From an uncultured Atopobium sp. (GTDB lineage Bacteria; Actinomycetota; Coriobacteriia; Coriobacteriales; Atopobiaceae), in assembly GCA_937926845.1 (NCBI GenBank), contig CALBBS010000021.1:1-7967 (forward strand): 7,967 nucleotides of DNA, in the 5' to 3' direction. The position numbers and the translations under genes are program-made. The notes beneath the pieces were generated by a model. The model was given only the letters and a program-made list of their open reading frames with translations. It made no database searches and was not told where the DNA came from. Positions 4,773 to 7,967 of this stretch are shown in pieces. The number at the start of each line of letters is the position of its first letter. The first letter of the stretch is position 1.

Positions 4773-6941
4773 CTAGACAGCTTGTCCTTCAGTTAAAAGC
4801 ATTTTTACCTCAGAAGGAACATTAAGGTTATGAGCTGCAGTGGTAAGCAGTGACCTTGTGTTTGCAAGCGTTACCATAAGTGTCAGAAGATTGTGCATAT
4901 ATGCAGCAGTGCTTACGGTAATAAGACCTGCAACACCCGCAGCAATGAAAGAGCTGTTCAGCGCGACAATTGTGCGATAGTCAGCATGAATCCTCTTCAT
5001 TACCTGCTGGCCCAAAAGACGCATGATTACCAGAGATTCAAGCGAATCATTTCTGATTGAAATATCAGCAACGGCACGAGCAATATCAGTTGCATCTGAG
5101 AGCGCAAGAGAAACATCAGAAACAGCTAGTGCAGGTGAATCGTTGATACCGTCACCAACCATTGCAACGGTGTAACCCTCCTGCTGGAACTTCTTAACAT
5201 ACTCGCACTTATCCTCTGGGAGAATCTGTGCCACATAGTCATCAAGACCAAGCTTCTTAGCAACACTTGCTGCAACGTTTTCTGAGTCGCCGGTAAGCAT
5301 AACCATACGCTTAACACCAAGAGCACGGAGCTGCGTAATAGTTGCTGCTGCATCTTCCCTTACAGGATCGGTAATACAAATTGCTGCAATAAGTTTTGAA
5401 TCCTCGGACATAAAGATAATGGACGAGGTTGGAGCAATCTGTGCAAGGTCATCCTGAATTCCCTCAGGCATTGGAGTCTTCTCGTCATCAAAAATGAAGT
5501 GAGCTGAGCCAATGCAGACCTCTTTGTCGTTAACCTTGGTACGAATACCGTGAGCAACAACATACTTAACCTCTGCGTGGAACTCGTCTTTGTGCTTGAG
5601 GCCACGTACCTTTGCCTCGTTCACAATTGCACGAGCCATGCTGTGTGGGAAGTGCTCCTCAATACATGCAGCAAGACGCAGAAGCTGGTCCTCGGTGCGA
5701 CCACAGAAACTGACAATGCACTCAACATGTGGAACTGCCTTGGTCAGTGTGCCTGTCTTATCAAAGACGATAAGATCAGCCGCAGCGATCTTCTCGAGGT
5801 ATTTTCCGCCCTTTACCGTCATACCAAACTTGGCGGCCTCATCCATAGCGCTTGCAACCGCAACAGGTGTAGAAAGCTTAATGGCGCAGGAGTAATCAAC
5901 CATAAGAACGGTCATAGCCTTAGTGATGTTTCGGGTGATTCCCCAAATACCAAAGAAGGCAAGGAAGCTGTAAGGAACTAACGCATCAGAAAGGCGCTCT
6001 GCCTTAGACTGTGCGCCGGCCTTAAGCTCAGCAGACTGCTCAACCATATCAACAATATTGTCGATACGAGACATTCCTGGAGGAGCAGTGACGCTTACCA
6101 TAAGATCACCGTCTTCAAGGGCGGTGCCTGCGTAAACGGTTGAGCCAGGCTCTTTGGTAACAAGGCGAGACTCACCTGTCATGGCGGCCTCGTTCATCTG
6201 GCCAATGCCTTCAACAACTTTGCCGTCAACAGGAAGAACGCCACCAGCGCGCTGGTGCAAAATCATACCCTTCTCAACCTCAGAAAGGGCAATCATAACG
6301 TCCTTACCGTCAATACGAGCCCAGACGTTCTCAGAACGAGTGATTAGGCCATCACGAAGTGCAAGACGAGCACGGCTTGCCACGTGATTCTCCATAGCGG
6401 CAGACAGCTCAAGCAAGAACATGACCGTAGATGCATCTGCCCACTCATTTCTTAGAATTGAAGTGGTGATAGCGGTTGCGTCCAAAACCTCAACAGTCAG
6501 CTCTTTCTTAAACAGGCGCTTAACGCCTTCCACAACAAAAGGAATGGCGCGGAGAATGACATACGCGTAGTTAGCAACTGCAGGTAGTGGCAAAGAGCGC
6601 ATAATCCAGCGGCGTGCGAATGTGGTCACAACCTCCATCTGGAAACGATTGTTCTCAAGAGCCATCTCAATTGAGCTGCAGAAGTCTTCAAGGCCTGCCT
6701 CTTCTTCTCGTGGCAAGTTCAAGACGTCAAAAGCGCCAACAGCCGCAAGTACCTGGTCTCTCTTGAGAGGATCAAACCTTAGCAAGAGAGAACCGTTTGC
6801 CATGTGAACTTCAGCGTGACGAACTCCGTCAACACGCATCAGCTCATAGGAAATACCACGGGCTTCAGCCTCATCAATATGACCCAGGTCGCATTTTGCA
6901 CGAATGCGACCTGAGATTTCATTAGTAATTGTGAAGCGCAT
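4773..6941 (-). CDS. fezB: P1B-6-type heavy-metal P-type ATPase (FezB-like)
   Basis: 722 residues. Core P-type ATPase motifs are all present: actuator TGES (255-258), phosphorylation site DKTGTLT (394-400, Asp394), nucleotide-binding FPHS (431-434), TGDS (550-553) and GDGINDSPAL (596-605). The TM4 metal motif is DYSCAIKLSTP (349-359): SCA replaces the CPC of Cu and Zn pumps, which is the mark of the P1B-6 class. The N-terminus (1-70) looks like an HMA fold but lacks CxxC and has a basic GRIRAK (11-16). Hydrophobic segments are near 118-140, 158-180, 321-337, 339-366 and a long pair at 662-698, fewer than the eight of Cu pumps. P1B-6 ATPases of the FezB type load iron into ferrosomes, and this gene lies 3 nt after a FezA-like gene. 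ATG at 6941 has a weak ribosome-binding site, so translation is probably coupled. P-type ATPase identity is certain; the FezB role is inference. Confidence 0.9.
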   Translation of the reverse strand: MRFTITNEISGRIRAKCDLGHIDEAEARGISYELMRVDGVRHAEVHMANGSLLLRFDPLKRDQVLAAVGAFDVLNLPREEEAGLEDFCSSIEMALENNRFQMEVVTTFARRWIMRSLPLPAVANYAYVILRAIPFVVEGVKRLFKKELTVEVLDATAITTSILRNEWADASTVMFLLELSAAMENHVASRARLALRDGLITRSENVWARIDGKDVMIALSEVEKGMILHQRAGGVLPVDGKVVEGIGQMNEAAMTGESRLVTKEPGSTVYAGTALEDGDLMVSVTAPPGMSRIDNIVDMVEQSAELKAGAQSKAERLSDALVPYSFLAFFGIWGITRNITKAMTVLMVDYSCAIKLSTPVAVASAMDEAAKFGMTVKGGKYLEKIAAADLIVFDKTGTLTKAVPHVECIVSFCGRTEDQLLRLAACIEEHFPHSMARAIVNEAKVRGLKHKDEFHAEVKYVVAHGIRTKVNDKEVCIGSAHFIFDDEKTPMPEGIQDDLAQIAPTSSIIFMSEDSKLIAAICITDPVREDAAATITQLRALGVKRMVMLTGDSENVAASVAKKLGLDDYVAQILPEDKCEYVKKFQQEGYTVAMVGDGINDSPALAVSDVSLALSDATDIARAVADISIRNDSLESLVIMRLLGQQVMKRIHADYRTIVALNSSFIAAGVAGLITVSTAAYMHNLLTLMVTLANTRSLLTTAAHNLNVPSEVKMLLTEGQAV

Positions 6942-6944
6942 GAA

Positions 6945-7247
6945 TTATGCCTGTGCGCCCTCTGCGTCGACCTGCTTGGTAACCTCAGCGCGGATACCCT
7001 CCTCGAGCTCAGCAAGGCGAGCGCGAACTGCAGCGTCAATCTTGGACTCACGACGAGCCTCTGCAACAACGTCGTTAGCCTCGTCAACGACGTTCTGAGT
7101 CTCTGCGGTAACGCGGTCAGTTACGCGAAGACCACATGCAGTTGCCTTGACAGCTGCCTTGTGAAGAGTGCCGTTAGAAGCAAGACCAGCAACAACACCA
7201 GCAAGTGCAGCGCCACCGGCTGCGAGACACCAATTGTTCAGTTTCAT
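6945..7247 (-). CDS. fezA: small glycine-zipper membrane protein, DUF6110-like (FezA-like)
   Basis: 100 residues. One N-terminal hydrophobic segment (about 7-25) is packed with small residues, AAGGAALAGVVAGLAS, with Gly at 11, 12, 17 and 21, a glycine-zipper pattern that favours helix packing or membrane curvature. From about residue 42 to 95 the sequence is charged and helical (EANDVVAEARRESK and following) and probably forms a coiled coil. No Cys pair or catalytic motif is present. This matches the small DUF6110-type proteins encoded before P1B-6 ATPases, and in Clostridioides difficile a small membrane protein in this position (FezA) is needed with FezB to form ferrosomes. ATG at 7247 has GGGGGA 5 nt upstream. 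It is the first gene of the operon, with a likely promoter and Fur-like box ahead. The symbol rests on context and shape, not on an alignment. Confidence 0.8.
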   Translation of the reverse strand: MKLNNWCLAAGGAALAGVVAGLASNGTLHKAAVKATACGLRVTDRVTAETQNVVDEANDVVAEARRESKIDAAVRARLAELEEGIRAEVTKQVDAEGAQA

Positions 7248-7296
7248 AAAAATCCCCCATCTGCTATTTGCAAATTAATCGGTTAGTGACCTATTG

Positions 7297-7325
7297 AAGA
7301 TAAAATTTTTTTACGAAAAAAACAA
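7297..7325 (-). promoter_or_regulatory. probable promoter of the fezAB-like operon
   Basis: Minus-strand TTGTTT (7325-7320) and TATCTT (7302-7297) are 17 nt apart, about 50 nt upstream of the start codon. The spacer is A/T-tract DNA. The intergenic region 7248-7648 has no gene; it holds this promoter, the boxes next to it, and the promoter of the divergent peroxidase gene. Confidence 0.5.
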
Positions 7326-7326
7326 G

Positions 7327-7341
7327 TGAAAATCATTACTA
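7327..7341. promoter_or_regulatory. Fur-like box
   Basis: TGAAAATCATTACTA matches the 7-1-7 Fur box TGATAATnATTATCA at 11 of 14 defined positions. It touches the upstream edge of the putative -35, where a bound repressor would block transcription. Fur repression of fezAB is known in C. difficile. The match is by eye and the region is AT-rich. Confidence 0.4.
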
Positions 7342-7342
7342 A

Positions 7343-7355
7343 TTAGTTATCCTAA
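7343..7355. promoter_or_regulatory. candidate operator, TTAGTTATCCTAA
   Basis: TTAG and CTAA arms flank a 5-nt centre, directly beside the Fur-like box and overlapping the palindrome ACTAATTAGT (7338-7347). It resembles the word TTAGTTAGCTAA upstream of DUF3793, so both operons may share one metal-responsive regulator of the DtxR type. No full consensus box is present. Confidence 0.3.
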
Positions 7356-7522
7356 TGAAACAATGGTACACAAGTAATTTCTTACCTGCGAAAACGTTTC
7401 CTATGGTTAGCCATGGTGTACATATAAATTTTGTGAAGAAGCTCCTCTGAGGCGTTACTTAAATTATTGATATTTATTCATATGGGTTAACAAATAAATG
7501 AAAACATAACAATTCGCCTGTG

Positions 7523-7551
7523 TTGTTACTATGAAATTTAAATTGTATACA
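7523..7551 (+). promoter_or_regulatory. probable promoter of the peroxidase gene
   Basis: TTGTTA (7523-7528) and TATACA (7546-7551) are 17 nt apart, about 90 nt upstream of the start codon. The -10 element lies inside a perfect palindrome, so the promoter is likely controlled. Confidence 0.5.
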
Positions 7552-7556
7552 ATTTA
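7539..7556. promoter_or_regulatory. perfect 18-bp palindrome TAAATTGTATACAATTTA
   Basis: The sequence is its own reverse complement over 18 bp and covers the -10 of the peroxidase promoter. The core TTGTATACAA is typical of GntR-family operators. It does not match a PerR or Fur box well. A dimeric repressor bound here would block RNA polymerase. Confidence 0.5.
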
Positions 7557-7648
7557 TTTGTGTTAAGCTAATTCAAGCGGGGTACCCTCCCCAATACACA
7601 AAGCCATCCAATGCTTCAGACAATCCATGGCTCGTTGAAAGGAACATC

Positions 7649-7967
7649 ATGGCAAACACCAATATCTATGACCTCTCCGTAGAAGAGCGTGACGGCTCCG
7701 TAACTTCCCTCTCCTCATTTGACGGAAAGGTTCTTCTGATTGTCAACACTGCAACCGGTTGCGGTTTTACACCACAATATGAAGATCTTGAGCGTATTTA
7801 TGCTGCTTATAAGGATCAGGGTTTTGAGATTTTAGACTTCCCTTGCAATCAGTTTGCAGGCCAAGCCCCAGAGTCCGATGAAGAGATTCACCAGTTCTGC
7901 ACTATGAAATTTGGTACCAATTTCCCACAGTTCAAGAAGGGCGACGTCAACGGAGAGACCGCAAATC
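7649..7967 (+). CDS. glutathione peroxidase family protein, N-terminal part (runs off right edge)
   Basis: 106 codons are visible from ATG at 7649, preceded by GAAAGGAA 4 nt upstream; families of this type are about 155-180 residues, so roughly the last third is missing. It is a thioredoxin-fold peroxidase. The catalytic loop VNTATGCGFTPQY places the peroxidatic Cys at residue 38 (Cys, not selenocysteine). The second motif FPCNQFAGQAP (64-74) supplies the Gln of the catalytic site (Gln72), with Ala in place of the more usual Glu in QEP. Cys84 (QFCTMKF) is where thioredoxin-dependent relatives have a conserved Cys. Bacterial members usually reduce peroxides with thioredoxin-like partners rather than glutathione. 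No signal peptide is present, so it acts in the cytoplasm. It diverges from the putative fez operon across 401 nt. Confidence 0.93.
   Translation, partial: MANTNIYDLSVEERDGSVTSLSSFDGKVLLIVNTATGCGFTPQYEDLERIYAAYKDQGFEILDFPCNQFAGQAPESDEEIHQFCTMKFGTNFPQFKKGDVNGETAN

Noticed and set aside
7281..7295. GGTTAGTGACC as an IdeR/DtxR box in the fezA leader
   Set aside because: Only half-sites match and the spacing is shorter than in the 19-bp consensus, so it is not listed as a site.
7355..7450. 31-codon plus-strand ORF starting MKQWYTSNF in the fez-gpx gap
   Set aside because: There is no Shine-Dalgarno sequence and it overlaps the candidate operator; nothing in it looks like a leader peptide or toxin.
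1..7967. tRNA, rRNA, CRISPR, insertion sequences, prophage or attachment sites
   Set aside because: None was seen: no cloverleaf, no regularly spaced repeats, no transposase or integrase motifs. The repeats present are short regulatory palindromes or hairpins.

Overview
The window looks like chromosomal DNA of a low-to-mid GC, anaerobic, host-associated actinobacterium, most likely class Coriobacteriia and the Atopobium/Lancefieldella/Olsenella group. This placement is inferred from the actinobacterial type of S1 protein (four S1 domains, acidic Ala/Glu tail), the codon use, and the mix of a DUF3793 protein with a P1B-6 ATPase. No taxonomic search was possible.

All genes except the last lie on the minus strand. 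Going left along that strand from the right: (i) a two-gene operon (7247-4773) encodes a 100-residue glycine-zipper membrane protein (DUF6110-like) and, 3 nt downstream, a 722-residue P-type ATPase. The ATPase has the transmembrane motif SCA instead of CPC and no CxxC in its N-terminal HMA-like domain. This is the FezA + P1B-6 FezB arrangement of ferrosomes, the membrane-bound iron-phosphate storage granules known from Desulfovibrio and Clostridioides difficile. A Fur-like box sits next to its promoter and a strong intrinsic terminator follows. (ii) A 317-nt gap holds a promoter, TTAG/CTAA half-sites and a structured leader. (iii) Three genes with short gaps follow: DUF3793, a short-chain flavodoxin, and a membrane-anchored HMA protein with GMTCQNC. 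(iv) Then comes rpsA with a TTG start and its own leader and terminator. (v) The left edge is the N-terminal part of a secreted surface protein.

On the plus strand at the right edge a glutathione peroxidase gene begins. It diverges from the putative fez operon and has a perfect 18-bp palindrome over its promoter.

Read together, 2.7-7.97 kb looks like an iron/metal and redox homeostasis neighbourhood: intracellular metal loading into a membrane compartment (FezAB), redox and metal handling (flavodoxin, HMA protein, DUF3793), and peroxide detoxification. The two most interesting points are the candidate ferrosome operon and the DUF3793 leader. In that leader the Shine-Dalgarno sequence is complementary to the loop of a terminator-like hairpin, which suggests a pseudoknot RNA switch.
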